From the NCBI GenBank assembly GCA_023475345.1, contig JAMCWD010000019.1:1-32471 (forward strand): DNA of 32,471 nucleotides, written 5' to 3'. Made by a program: the position numbers and the translations under genes. The notes below the pieces were generated by a model, which saw nothing but the letters and a program-made list of their open reading frames with translations, searched no databases and was not told the DNA's origin. Below, piece after piece: positions 1-8,422 of the stretch. The first letter of the stretch is position 1. Every line of letters starts with the position of its first letter. This DNA comes from Chloroflexota bacterium (GTDB lineage Bacteria; Vulcanimicrobiota; JAMCWD01).

Positions 1-169
1 GCTGCAGGTTGGCGTCGTCCAGGATGTCATGTATAACATCTCTACCGAAGTTTACATGGCGGTCGGCGGAGATTCTAAAAAAGCCGCCGGCAAGCGCACC
101 GACGAACTCATAATCGAAGAAGCCGCACCCAGTGAGGAAGATCTCTTCGACTGGTTTAAACAGGCATAA
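1..169 (+). CDS. C-terminal end of an unidentified protein (5' truncated by window)
   Basis: An open frame enters from the left edge, read from base 2, and ends at TAA 167-169. It gives 55 residues ending EEDLFDWFKQA. The visible part is acidic near the end, with a Lys/Ala/Gly-rich stretch before it. I recognise no family. It is followed at once by a strong terminator, so it closes its own transcription unit and is not co-transcribed with dnaJ by default. It does not resemble the C-terminus of DnaK or GrpE, the usual neighbours of dnaJ. Confidence 0.6.
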   Translation, partial: LQVGVVQDVMYNISTEVYMAVGGDSKKAAGKRTDELIIEEAAPSEEDLFDWFKQA

Positions 170-190
170 AACGCTATAATTGAACATGGG

Positions 191-214
191 AAAGAGGGCC
201 CAGCCCTCTTTTCT
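191..214 (+). terminator. Rho-independent terminator
   Basis: A perfect 9-bp stem (191-199 AAAGAGGGC with 203-211 GCCCTCTTT) has a 3-nt loop and runs into a T-rich tail. It lies 22 bases after the upstream stop codon and 33 bases before dnaJ. Confidence 0.85.
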
Positions 215-246
215 TATGCCAATTTTTTACGGGAACGTGTAACACT

Positions 247-1395
247 ATGGATTATTATGATATCATGGGATTGGATCGTTCTGCATCACAGGACGATATT
301 AAAAAGGCCTATAAAAATATGGCCCGTAAACATCATCCCGACGTTTCGGAAAACAAATCCGAAGCGGAAGAAAATTTCAAAAAGATAAACGAAGCATATT
401 CGGTGCTTTCGGACCCCGATAAAAGACGGTTGTATGACCAGTACGGCTTTGTTCCGGGCGAAAACTCCGGGGGGCAGAGGTACGACGGCGGCTTCCCGTT
501 CGAAGATATGTTCGAAGGCGGCCTGGGCGACATATTCGGTGCGTTCTTCGACATCGGGGTCTTCGACATCGGGGGAAGATCCCGCTCCCGCTCCCGCACA
601 CGGGGACCTGAAAGAGGAGACGACATCAGGGTTGACCTGGAACTGACCCTGGAAGACGCATATAACGGCGTAAGCAAAGAAGTAAGCGGGAAAATGTTCG
701 TCCGATGCGATAACTGTAATGGAGAAGGCGCAGAACCCGGAAGCGGGAGGGAATCCTGCCCCGTCTGTAGCGGAACCGGAGAAATCACAAGGACCCAGAA
801 TACACTGCTTGGCAGGGTGGTTCAGAGGCAGTTGTGCCCGAACTGCCGCGGCGAAGGCATCCTTTTCAAAAACCCGTGCAAGAAGTGTAAAGGCGAAGGC
901 CGTTACGAAAAGAAAAGGACGCTGACCGTCGAGATCCCGCCCGGCGTTGAGGACGGGATGAAGATCAGGCTGAGCGGCGAAGGCGAGGCGGGATGGCGCG
1001 GGGGGCCGCCCGGGAACCTTTACGTTTATGTCCACATGAAAGAACACCCTGTTTTCAAAAGATCCGGCGATACTTTATATACCGTCAAGCCGGTAAGCAT
1101 CACGCAGGCGTCCCTGGGAGCGGAAATTCAAATCAATACGCTCAACGGCCCTGAAACTGTTCATATACCGGCCGGGACACAGCACGGGCACGTCTTCACC
1201 ATCAGGGAAAAAGGCATGCCCGATATCCGGAGCGGCTCGAAAGGCGACCTCATGGTTGAAGTAAAAGTCATGATCCCGACAAGGCTGTCCGGGAAACAGA
1301 AGGATCTCCTCGCGGAATTCGCCGAGCTTTCAGGCGAAAAGCCCGGCCCTGAAAAAGGCTTCTTTGACAAACTGAAAGACAGCCTCACCCCCTGA
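247..1395 (+). CDS. dnaJ: Chaperone protein DnaJ
   Basis: This is the Hsp40 co-chaperone that delivers substrates to DnaK and stimulates its ATPase in the cytoplasm. The 382-residue protein is full length for a type I DnaJ. The N-terminal J domain (about 1-68) carries the HPD triad (HHPDVS). A Gly/Phe-rich linker follows, then an Arg/Ser patch near 110-120. The zinc-binding region has four CxxCxGxG repeats (CDNCNGEG, CPVCSGTG, CPNCRGEG, CKKCKGEG). Two C-terminal beta domains bind client peptides. The start is ATG 247. rsmE follows with no gap, as in many Firmicutes. dnaK and grpE are not in the window. Confidence 0.97.
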   Translation: MDYYDIMGLDRSASQDDIKKAYKNMARKHHPDVSENKSEAEENFKKINEAYSVLSDPDKRRLYDQYGFVPGENSGGQRYDGGFPFEDMFEGGLGDIFGAFFDIGVFDIGGRSRSRSRTRGPERGDDIRVDLELTLEDAYNGVSKEVSGKMFVRCDNCNGEGAEPGSGRESCPVCSGTGEITRTQNTLLGRVVQRQLCPNCRGEGILFKNPCKKCKGEGRYEKKRTLTVEIPPGVEDGMKIRLSGEGEAGWRGGPPGNLYVYVHMKEHPVFKRSGDTLYTVKPVSITQASLGAEIQINTLNGPETVHIPAGTQHGHVFTIREKGMPDIRSGSKGDLMVEVKVMIPTRLSGKQKDLLAEFAELSGEKPGPEKGFFDKLKDSLTP

Positions 1396-2142
1396 TTGAT
1401 GCGCAGGCTGTTCGTTCCGCCCGAATTTCACAAACCGTCCGGCATCGAAATAACGGGCCGGAAATTTCATCATGCACACAACGTGCTTCGCTTGAAAAAG
1501 AATGACCGGGTCCTTGTATTTGACGGCGAGGGCCGGGAATATGAATGCGATATCAAGGAGTCGGAAAAAGATTACATGACGGCCGTGCCTCTACGGGAAC
1601 ATCAATCGGGATATGAACTGGCAACGGATCTCGTGCTTTACCAGTGTGCGCTGAAGGGCGAGAAGCTTGACCGGGCTTTCCGAATGGCGGTTGAGCTGGG
1701 CGCCTCCGGCATTGCCCTCGTAGAGAGCATGAGAAGCCGCCCGGCCCTGAATTTGGACGGCGATAAAACCCTGCGTTACAGAAGGATAATAGAATCCGCC
1801 GCCGAGCAGTCGAACCGCATGGTTATCCCCGAATTTAAAGGCGCCATGACTTTTCATGAAGCTGTTGAAGATGCTAAAAAGCTTTCAGAAAATTTCCTCT
1901 TCTGGGAAAATGCCGGGTTCAACCGCGATATAACTACAACACTTTCTTCCGGTGATTTTCCCGATGGGATAGGCATTTTCGTAGGCCCCGAAGGCGGTTT
2001 CGAAGAAAGCGAAATCGAGGCCGCTGTAAGCGCCGGAGTAAAAATAACTTCACTGGGCAAAAGAAGGCTGCGCGCGGAAACCGCATCGGCTGCGGCGGTA
2101 TCCCTTGCCGCTTATTTCCTGGAAGATCCCGCTCGTCTCTGA
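1396..2142 (+). CDS. rsmE: 16S rRNA m3U1498 methyltransferase RsmE
   Basis: This SPOUT-class enzyme methylates N3 of U1498 in 16S rRNA using S-adenosylmethionine. The N-terminal PUA-like domain starts with the typical MRRLFVPPE and has the HHAHNVLRLKKND block. The C-terminal knot carries the SAM-binding signatures GPEGGFEESEIEAA and SLGKRRLRAETA. Length (247-248 aa) is normal. Translation could start at TTG 1396, directly after the dnaJ stop, or at ATG 1399. The ATG fits the family N-terminus better. The gene is tightly coupled to dnaJ and meets recJ tail to tail with a 4-bp gap and no terminator. Confidence 0.95.
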   Translation: MMRRLFVPPEFHKPSGIEITGRKFHHAHNVLRLKKNDRVLVFDGEGREYECDIKESEKDYMTAVPLREHQSGYELATDLVLYQCALKGEKLDRAFRMAVELGASGIALVESMRSRPALNLDGDKTLRYRRIIESAAEQSNRMVIPEFKGAMTFHEAVEDAKKLSENFLFWENAGFNRDITTTLSSGDFPDGIGIFVGPEGGFEESEIEAAVSAGVKITSLGKRRLRAETASAAAVSLAAYFLEDPARL

Positions 2143-2146
2143 AATA

Positions 2147-4570
2147 TCAGGAGCCGACTTCCATAATCAAATCGAGAGATTCAAGCCTGCCGCCTGGCGG
2201 GAGCATCTTCTTCACATACTCGAACGCTTTTCGCTGCGTTTTGAACGACTCGAATATCGACGAATCCTCGAACCGGCAATATTCGATGCGGGCCATGTTG
2301 TACATGCCGTCCCCGCAGTCAGTAATGACGCCGAGTTCCATAAAAACGCGGATGGCGGCTTCCATAGTAGCAGCCTTGATATTGCGGTCGGGGAAATGTT
2401 TCTGGATTTCTAAAAACTCGCTGCGGCGGAACTTCCTGTTATTGAATTCTTCCGTTGAACGCTCGTGGATCCTGCGGAGGTCTTCCTCGGACGGAAATAT
2501 CACCGACTGGAAAAGCTCTTCCCACCTTGTTTCCTGCTCGCCGAAAAGCAGGTGGACCCTCGGCGAGTTCTTATACAACGAGTGCCTGAAATGGTCGAGG
2601 CTGGGAGGCGGGTATAACAGCAGGATCTCCTCCGCTTCCAGGTCATCCGGGAGATCCATGTACGAGTGTACGTACAACACGCCCTGCGTGCCTGTTTTAT
2701 CACGGCTGACGCCGGAGATTTTAATCCCCGGTATCCCGTTCAGCCTTTCCTTCCAGTAATCGGCCTGCTTCATTATGCGCACCAGCACGGCGCTCCCGCG
2801 GGCCTGCGAAACGACGTTTCCTATATACGCAATCTTTTCGCCAATCCCCCGGACATCGATAATGCCGCCGTTTTCTACCCCGGCTTTGAACGAGCCGAAA
2901 TCCCTGACTTTCAAATACAGGCAACTGTTGCCCTGCCATTTATCTTCATCCACCGTTACTGCGAGATCATAGATACTGCCGGGCTCGATCTCGTCCATCC
3001 TTTCGGACTGGCCGAACCCCAGCGCCTTGACGCGGCTGCCGCCGTTGGAAACAAAACCTCTCAAATGCTTCCCGTTGCCCACGGTATCAACGTTATCCCA
3101 CCGCACTCCCCTCAGCAGGAACCTCGGTTCAGAATTCCCTTCGCCGAAAGGCGCGAGCAGCTTGATGTCCCTGTATAGAGATTCGTTGACATCATCGAGA
3201 GAAAGCTCGGCATCTAGCAGGACTTTATCAGGCTCGAAATCACCGGCCTCGTTATATATTTTATCAAGGCAGGCTTCGAACTCCGGGAGTTTTTCTTTGT
3301 TTACCTGGAAGCCTCCTGCGCGTGGATGGCCGCCGTACGAATCGAGAAGCGGGGAGCAATCCCGGAGCACGCCGAAAATATCGGGACCGCTCTTTGTACG
3401 GGCCGATCCCCGTCCTGTGCCGTCTTCCTTGAACGCGACCAGGAATACCGGCATACGAAAAGTGTCTGCAAGCCTGCCTGCGGTAAGGCCTATGACGCCG
3501 GGGTGCCAGTCATAAGAAGACATTAGCAGATGATTGTTTTCAAGAAGCGAGGGCTGGCGCGAAAGGAGTCCGGTAATTTCGTGGCGGATCTTTTCTTCAA
3601 TATTCTGCCTGCGACGGTTGAGTTCTTCAAGCTTTTCAGCCAGGGCGTCCGCATTGTCCGGCCCTGCCATAAGCAGATCTACCGACAGGTCGGCGCTCTT
3701 CAGCCTCCCTGCAGAATTGAGGCGCGGCGCTATCCCGAAGGAAATGTCGCGCGAAGAGAGAGAGCCTTCCTTTATACGCGCACGTATCAAGAGCGCCATC
3801 AGGCCGGGACGGGCATGGCTGTTGATCCTGGCAAGCCCTTCTCTTACTAATATCCTGTTTTCGGAAATTAAAGGCACCACATCGCCGACACTGCCTATCG
3901 CAACAAGATCAAGGAACGACTCCTGCCGAACCTTTGTCCCTAGTTCCTCCGCCAGCGCACAGATGAACCTGTAAGCAACGCCGACACCCGAAAGCTCTTT
4001 GAACTTGTAACTACAACCGGGCTGTTGTGGGTTAACGATCACCGCACCGGCAGGCATTTCATCGCCCACCATGTGATGGTCGGTAACGACTACCGTCATC
4101 CCCATTCGATTGGCAAGCTCCACCTCGTTGGGCGACCCGCAGCCGCAATCCACCGTCAGGACAAGAGATGCGCCAAACTGCTTCCCCTTTTCAAGGCCTT
4201 TTACCGAAAGCCCGTATCCCTCTTCCACCCTGTGAGGTATATAATAATCCGCCGTTGCCCCGGCTTCTTTCAAAAAGCCCATAAGGAGGGCCGTTCCGGT
4301 GATGCCGTCCGCATCGTAATCCCCGTGGATAAGTATTGGCTCTTTTTGCCGGATATTTTTTGCTACCAGTGAGACGGCTTCATCCATGCCTTTCAAATCC
4401 CACGGAGACTGGAGATCCGACAGATCTCCCTCGAGGAACTTGCGGCCTTCTTCCGGGTCAATAATCCCACGGTTGGTAAAAAGCCTTGCAAGCATACGGC
4501 TTATGCCGAGTTCGTTTACAAGCTTTTCTTCCGCATCGAGGTTTCTAGGGTATAACTTATAAAAACTCAT
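2147..4570 (-). CDS. recJ: Single-stranded-DNA-specific exonuclease RecJ
   Basis: This 5'-3' ssDNA exonuclease acts in recombination and mismatch repair. From ATG 4570 (MSFYKLYP) the protein has 807 residues. That start has GGGGAAAG just upstream. An in-frame TTG 24 bases earlier has no better site. The DHH phosphoesterase motifs are DYDADG (about 84-89) and TDHH (about 163-166). The DHHA1 motif GGHPRAGG lies near 413-420, and an OB-fold region follows. About 240 residues after that form a C-terminal extension like that of long Firmicutes RecJ proteins, against about 577 residues in E. coli. No truncation is seen. Confidence 0.95.
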   Translation of the reverse strand: MSFYKLYPRNLDAEEKLVNELGISRMLARLFTNRGIIDPEEGRKFLEGDLSDLQSPWDLKGMDEAVSLVAKNIRQKEPILIHGDYDADGITGTALLMGFLKEAGATADYYIPHRVEEGYGLSVKGLEKGKQFGASLVLTVDCGCGSPNEVELANRMGMTVVVTDHHMVGDEMPAGAVIVNPQQPGCSYKFKELSGVGVAYRFICALAEELGTKVRQESFLDLVAIGSVGDVVPLISENRILVREGLARINSHARPGLMALLIRARIKEGSLSSRDISFGIAPRLNSAGRLKSADLSVDLLMAGPDNADALAEKLEELNRRRQNIEEKIRHEITGLLSRQPSLLENNHLLMSSYDWHPGVIGLTAGRLADTFRMPVFLVAFKEDGTGRGSARTKSGPDIFGVLRDCSPLLDSYGGHPRAGGFQVNKEKLPEFEACLDKIYNEAGDFEPDKVLLDAELSLDDVNESLYRDIKLLAPFGEGNSEPRFLLRGVRWDNVDTVGNGKHLRGFVSNGGSRVKALGFGQSERMDEIEPGSIYDLAVTVDEDKWQGNSCLYLKVRDFGSFKAGVENGGIIDVRGIGEKIAYIGNVVSQARGSAVLVRIMKQADYWKERLNGIPGIKISGVSRDKTGTQGVLYVHSYMDLPDDLEAEEILLLYPPPSLDHFRHSLYKNSPRVHLLFGEQETRWEELFQSVIFPSEEDLRRIHERSTEEFNNRKFRRSEFLEIQKHFPDRNIKAATMEAAIRVFMELGVITDCGDGMYNMARIEYCRFEDSSIFESFKTQRKAFEYVKKMLPPGGRLESLDLIMEVGS

Positions 4571-4740
4571 ACAGAGGCTTTCCCCTGTTCTCAATCAAGA
4601 TTTTCAACATGTCCGTCAAATCAGGAATTAAAAAAATTTCAGCCTGACGGCTTGTGATTACTGGATTCCAGAGAATCGGCAATTTGTCCTGCAAAGGGCC
4701 GAAGCGATTTTTTAATTAATATGAAAAAAGGTCAGGTTTA

Positions 4741-4763
4741 TATTTCCCCATTATGGGAAAATA
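4741..4763. promoter_or_regulatory. Imperfect palindrome upstream of the nitroreductase
   Basis: TATTTCCCCA (4741-4750) faces TGGGAAAATA (4754-4763) with one mismatch and a 3-nt centre. It ends 35 bases before the nitroreductase ATG and 22 bases before its Shine-Dalgarno site. It could be an operator or a leader hairpin. No regulator is identified. Confidence 0.3.
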
Positions 4764-4798
4764 TCAAAAGGAGAATATTTCGAAGAGGAGGTCCTGTA

Positions 4799-5299
4799 AT
4801 GGAAGCTATTATGAACCGGAGGAGTATCCGGAAATATACGGGTGAGAAGGTGTCCGAAGACATGGTAAGGGATTTGTTGAAGGCGGCGATGGCCGCGCCG
4901 TCCGCAGGGAACGAGCAGCCCTGGCAGTTTATAGTCATCACGGACAGGCGGCTCCTGGATGAGATCCCTAAGTATCACCAGTATTCGAAGATGATCGCGG
5001 AGGTCAATGTTGCGATCCTTGTATGCGGCGACCTGAGCCTGGAAAAACACAAGGGCTTCTGGGTCCAGGATTGCTCCGCGTCCACCCAGAATATCCTGCT
5101 TGCCGCCCGCGATATGGGGCTCGGGACGGTATGGCTCGGGATTTATCCCGTGGAAGAAAGGATGAAAGGCATCGGCAAACTGTTCGGCCTGCCGGAACAT
5201 GTGGTGCCTTTGTCGCTTATACCCATAGGTTTCCCTGACGAGGAAAAACACCCGTCCGACCGCTTCGACGAATCGCGAATACATTACAACAAGTGGTAG
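4799..5299 (+). CDS. Nitroreductase family protein (FMN-dependent oxidoreductase)
   Basis: This is a small NAD(P)H:FMN oxidoreductase of the nitroreductase superfamily; the physiological substrate cannot be told. From ATG 4799 it has 166 residues, normal for the short subfamily. The N-terminus NRRSIRKYTGEKV with PSAGNEQPWQF is the FMN-phosphate and dimer-interface signature. The LGTVWLGIYP segment and the Arg near the C-terminus also match. A strong AGGAGGT (4786-4792) lies 6 bases upstream, so I prefer this start to an in-frame ATG at 4721 that would add 26 unrelated residues. A terminator follows. Confidence 0.9.
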   Translation: MEAIMNRRSIRKYTGEKVSEDMVRDLLKAAMAAPSAGNEQPWQFIVITDRRLLDEIPKYHQYSKMIAEVNVAILVCGDLSLEKHKGFWVQDCSASTQNILLAARDMGLGTVWLGIYPVEERMKGIGKLFGLPEHVVPLSLIPIGFPDEEKHPSDRFDESRIHYNKW

Positions 5300-5321
5300 C
5301 GGCGGCATATTAAGCAGAACT

Positions 5322-5361
5322 AAAAAGCGGGCGAGCAGCGCTTTGATAGCCCGCTTTTTTT
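5322..5361 (+). terminator. Rho-independent terminator of the nitroreductase gene
   Basis: An 11-bp perfect stem (5322-5332 with 5349-5359) has a 16-nt loop and ends in a run of seven T. Its right half (5336-5359) is repeated exactly at 6561-6584, on the far side of the TIR gene. Confidence 0.85.
5336..5359 (+). repeat. 24-bp direct repeat, left copy
   Basis: These 24 bases, beginning CAGCGCTTTG, recur exactly at 6561-6584. The copy lies within the nitroreductase terminator. The AT-rich TIR segment lies between the two copies, so they look like the boundary pair of an insertion. Confidence 0.8.
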
Positions 5362-5471
5362 ATTTGAACTATATTTTAACAGGATTTGACTTGGATGAAA
5401 AGAATTTATTAGAAACTATAAATAATAATGGACTTATACTAAGAGCATCAGTAAAAAAGGAGTTCATGTAA
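5361..5471 (+). pseudogene. 5'-truncated ORF remnant at the left edge of the TIR insert
   Basis: The frame is open from the terminator T-run to TAA 5469-5471. It encodes about 36 residues with normal protein texture (LTGFDLDEKNLLETINNNG and on to VKKEFM). A TTG at 5364 could start it but has no ribosome site. The AT-rich composition matches the TIR gene. The stop lies 1 base before the TIR TTG start. I infer the C-terminal end of a gene that preceded the TIR gene in the donor and was cut at the repeat boundary. The family is not recognised. It could be a chance open frame. Confidence 0.4.
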
Positions 5472-5472
5472 A

Positions 5473-6517
5473 TTGGAAAGGGCTCAAGATTCAATAGATA
5501 TATTTATTAGTCACTCGTCAAAGGACTGTGAAATTGTACAATCATTTCTTGATGACCTGCTAATCGGCTCAATGGGTTTTCAAATACGTAAAATTTTTTG
5601 CGCATCTATTGAAGGCACCAAGATAGAATCGGGTGAAGATTGGAGGAATGAAATAAGAAATCATTTACTCAAAGCAAAGGTTATTTTTCTTATAATAACT
5701 CCAAACTATAAATCCAGCGAAATGTGCTTAAACGAGATGGGTGCTGCATGGGCAACTGAAAGCAAAGTGATCCCTATGATAGTAGAATTATGAAACTGTA
5801 GGTGTTCTTCAAGAGATAAAACAAATTGAAAAGTTAAATAACGAAACCAGCCTAGATAGAATTAAAGATAAGTTACAAAAATTGTTCGTTTTGGAAATAA
5901 AAAGTGATCGATGGACTGCCAAAAAACATGAATTCTTGAGCAAAACAAACCGTTATTTAAGAAATAATCCTTTCCCTTTGCCCTTTACAAAAGATACCTT
6001 TGATAATTTAGAGAAAAAATGTAACGAACTTGAAATTTCTTACGATACACTATTAGAAGAAAAAGTACGGCTTGAAAATTATATTAAGGATTTAGAAAAT
6101 ATAAAGGATGCTGAAGAAGTTGAGGAACTTAAGAGGAAACATAGACATGAAACTGAATTTGAAAGATTTGAAGAACTAATAAATGAATGTCATAAATCAT
6201 TATCAAAATTTCATCCTGCCATAATTACAATAATTTTTAATAATTTTTCACGAAAAAATCTTCGGATTGCTAGTCTTGAAAGAGGAGCTTTAGAAACAGC
6301 CATCGCCAGAGATTATATAAATTCTGACTATCAGATATTAAAAGTAACCAAGGAAATGACAGAAGCCTATGATTCTTTAATAGCATTAAGGCTCTTTATA
6401 TCTACAATATCGCATGAAACTGCAGAGGAACTTAAAGAGCAATATGATGCGCCAATGGATTTAAGCAATTTAACTTTCTGGGAAGAAGTTTTAGAATTAG
6501 ATTTGTATTATGATTAA
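5473..6517 (+). pseudogene. TIR-domain protein with coiled-coil C-terminus, split by a +1 frameshift
   Basis: The first part (5473-5793, TTG start, AAGGAG ten bases upstream) is a bacterial TIR domain. It shows DIFISHSSKD at the N-terminus, then GEDWRNEI, LIITPNY and CLNEMGAAW, whose Glu (about residue 88) is in the catalytic position of TIR NADases. It stops at TGA 5791. The next frame continues the fold with NYETVGVLQEIKQIEK and runs open to 6517. Skipping one base near 5788 gives one protein of 347 residues. Its second half has a predicted coiled coil (about LEKKCNELEISYDTLLEE) and a helical domain I do not recognise. TIR proteins often act in defence by degrading NAD. The indel could be real decay, a sequencing error or, less likely, recoding. 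Confidence 0.75.
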
Positions 6518-6560
6518 GGGGTATAAGATTACACGTAAAGCCACATTCTAAGGGACAGAT

Positions 6561-6584
6561 CAGCGCTTTGATAGCCCGCTTTTT
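6561..6584 (+). repeat. 24-bp direct repeat, right copy
   Basis: This is an exact copy of 5336-5359. It lacks the upstream stem arm that makes the left copy a terminator. It marks the right edge of the AT-rich TIR segment. Confidence 0.8.
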
Positions 6585-6688
6585 CTCGGGCGGACATCAT
6601 CAAATCCGGGTCTGGCAATAAAGCAACATCTCCCTACCCCTTTCAAAGGGGACTTCGTTTTGCCAATATGCAGGCTTGGGGCTGAAGC

Positions 6689-6920
6689 TCATATCTCTGC
6701 ACTGGATTCCCGCCTGCGAGGCTGTCTAAAAAGTCGGGTATAAAGCTATTCCCCTCCCTGGAGGGGTGCCCGAAGGGCGGGGTGGGTATATTATATAAAT
6801 ATTTTTGCATTACAAAAACCACCCCTTAATCCCCTCCCAAGAGGGGAATGAATATGACACCTGATTTTGCAGATACTTTTTAGACAGCCTCCTGCGCGGG
6901 AATCCAGTGCAGAGATATGA
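6689..6920. repeat. 25-bp palindrome arms interrupted by the MITE
   Basis: 6689-6713 and 6896-6920 are exact inverted repeats of 25 bp. Removing the MITE (6718-6891) and one CTGC restores a perfect 25-bp hairpin with a CTGC loop. This is a REP-like palindrome with TTCCCGC/GCGGGAA at its centre. Confidence 0.8.
6718..6891 (-). mobile_element. MITE-like element, copy 1 (174 bp)
   Basis: Perfect 17-bp terminal inverted repeats (GAGGCTGTCTAAAAAGT at 6718-6734, its complement at 6875-6891) bound the element. It is flanked by a 4-bp target duplication CTGC (6714-6717, 6892-6895). Read on the minus strand its interior matches copies 2 and 3, including the CCCCTCTTGGGAGG and ACCCACCCCGCCC blocks. 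There is no coding capacity. The source transposase is not in the window. Confidence 0.8.
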
Positions 6921-6995
6921 ACGATGGCGCAGCTTCTTTTATTCTGCGAGAGAATCAGAAGATTAGAATCTGAAACTCACTATTCGCCCGCTTTT

Positions 6996-8060
6996 TTATT
7001 TGCCTGAAAATTTATTTTCGAGTTCCCGGTATTTATCGACTGTCTGCCGGTTGTTATCTACGGCCCTCTGCATATTCGGAGTTATAATATCCGAAAGGAA
7101 TGTGCATAAAGGAACGCTTTTATAAACAGGGAGCGATGTCCCGCTATCTACGGCGTCAAGGGTTTTTCTCCAGTGCCTGAGATAATGAAGCTCATCATAT
7201 AACAGGAGCGGCTTGCCCGGCATGTAAAGTTCGAGATATACCGATAAGGGCTTGCTTGTACTGCCCATCTGGTTTAATATTTCCGACTTCAATATTTCCG
7301 ACTTCCCGTTGACAACATCTTTTATGGCTTTTATTCCTGTAGCCCTCTCCCCGTACAACGATAACACCATTTCATTATTGCCGTTTGACGCAATTTCCCT
7401 GATCTCTTTTTGAAGCGCCGGGTATTTTCCGGCTTTTCCCGATGCCGCAAGGAGGTTCAAGGGTTCGGTTAATATGTTCCTGCATGCCACCTTTATCATC
7501 TGGTTGATCAGATAAATGTCAGGTTGGAGCGTCCTTACGAACTTCAGTGCGCATGCCAAAGTTTCCGCGGCTTTGTCGTATTGACCGGTTTCAATTTCAT
7601 GGAAAGCCTTGAATGCCGACAGCCGGGCGATGCTTCTTACATTCATATAGTTGGGGATCCTCATTGCGAAGCCGTCTTCGTAATGCAGCTTGTATTTACA
7701 ACCGGGCCTTTTATAACCTTTTTCCAGCAATTCGAAAGTAAGCCTGTTTTTATCGAGCACATCCAGGACAGTGCTTTTATTCCGCCTGTAATATTCGAGG
7801 AGGTCGCCTTCCGGTTTAGGCAGGTCGTACATTTCGACAAGCTCGATTGCCGCCGAATATAACGGGGCGGCGTTTTCCGACGGGGGGACATCTCCGGGGA
7901 TCATCTCATCGATCGATACCGGCTCCCCTTTTTGTCTTGCAGCGGTGATCTCTTTCTGGATCTTTCCCTTCAGGATCTCGCCCGGCACATAGAAGGCAAG
8001 CAGCAGCGCCAGCACCAGTAAGAGAAGAATGGTCGTCATTTTGCTTTTCAGAAATTTCAT
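6996..8060 (-). CDS. Membrane-anchored hypothetical protein of the ECF operon
   Basis: The 354-residue protein starts at ATG 8060, preceded by AGGAGG (8073-8068) at 7 bases. The start overlaps the previous stop as ATGA. It has one N-terminal membrane segment (about 8-26, ILLLLVLALLLAFYV) and no lipobox. The rest is predicted to lie outside the membrane and is mostly helical. The segment GEPVSIDEMIPGDVPPSENAAPLY resembles a short block I know from uncharacterised exported proteins in Planctomycetes and relatives. No catalytic motif is seen. As the third gene of a sigma/anti-sigma operon it is probably a sensor or a target of that system. Confidence 0.75.
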   Translation of the reverse strand: MKFLKSKMTTILLLLVLALLLAFYVPGEILKGKIQKEITAARQKGEPVSIDEMIPGDVPPSENAAPLYSAAIELVEMYDLPKPEGDLLEYYRRNKSTVLDVLDKNRLTFELLEKGYKRPGCKYKLHYEDGFAMRIPNYMNVRSIARLSAFKAFHEIETGQYDKAAETLACALKFVRTLQPDIYLINQMIKVACRNILTEPLNLLAASGKAGKYPALQKEIREIASNGNNEMVLSLYGERATGIKAIKDVVNGKSEILKSEILNQMGSTSKPLSVYLELYMPGKPLLLYDELHYLRHWRKTLDAVDSGTSLPVYKSVPLCTFLSDIITPNMQRAVDNNRQTVDKYRELENKFSGK

Positions 8061-8422
8061 AATCCCGCCTCCTTTAAGCTTACAAGCCCACAATGTTCGG
8101 TCTTAACGACATTTGCCCTGAAGGCCAGGCCTTCTTTGCTGTAAAGGCCCTGGCCGGTCTCGATTATCGCCGTGTTCCCGGCCCCGGTTAAAGCTTGAGA
8201 CGGCGGCCAGGACGGCGATACATAAAGCGCTATGACCAGGACTGCGATCAGAACAATCATTACAAAATTAAATGCAGGCACAAGGCCCGGCGAAGCGTGA
8301 TACGGCGCTTGTGCCGGTCTTGCCTCTTCCTTCAGCCTTTCCAGGAGCGATGACCTGAAACCGGCTCTCATTTTTTTAACGGGGATGCTTTTTAAGTTTT
8401 TCTCAAGCTCTCTGTCCCTCAT
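8057..8422 (-). CDS. Putative membrane anti-sigma factor
   Basis: The 121-residue protein has a charged N-terminus (about 1-45, with the pattern FRSSLLERLKEEA). One membrane segment follows (about 50-68, AFNFVMIVLIAVLVIALYV), then about 50 residues outside. Single-TM proteins of this shape directly downstream of an ECF sigma gene usually hold the sigma factor at the membrane. I see no zinc-binding HxxxCxxC motif, so the assignment rests on position and topology. Its start overlaps the sigma stop as ATGA, and its own stop overlaps the next start the same way. Confidence 0.65.
   Translation of the reverse strand: MRDRELEKNLKSIPVKKMRAGFRSSLLERLKEEARPAQAPYHASPGLVPAFNFVMIVLIAVLVIALYVSPSWPPSQALTGAGNTAIIETGQGLYSKEGLAFRANVVKTEHCGLVSLKEAGL

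Larger units (their letters stand above)
6518..6995. other. Gene-free stretch between the TIR gene and the minus-strand operon
   Basis: It holds the right 24-bp repeat, a small hairpin (CCCCTTT/AAAGGGG near 6636-6650), the split palindrome and MITE copy 1. A partial third copy of the terminator arm (GCCCGCTTTTTTATTTG, 6986-7002) overlaps the 3' end of the next gene. No gene is seen. Confidence 0.7.

Noticed and set aside
175..180. TATAAT as a dnaJ promoter
   Set aside because: The -35 position reads TGGTTT, and the strong terminator at 191-214 lies between it and dnaJ.
286..1047. Long minus-strand frame over dnaJ, and similar antisense frames over recJ, rny and the large TPR gene
   Set aside because: They are reverse-strand shadows of genes with clear family motifs. 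Their translations are Cys/His/Phe/Arg-rich without domains and they have no ribosome sites.
4646..4680. ACTGGATTCC before the nitroreductase as another REP palindrome
   Set aside because: The matching GGAATCCAGT arm is not nearby, so only the half motif is present.
5788..5793. TTATGA as a programmed +1 frameshift site
   Set aside because: The Leu tRNA would re-pair poorly with TAT and no stimulatory ribosome site or hairpin is evident. An ordinary indel or sequencing error is simpler.
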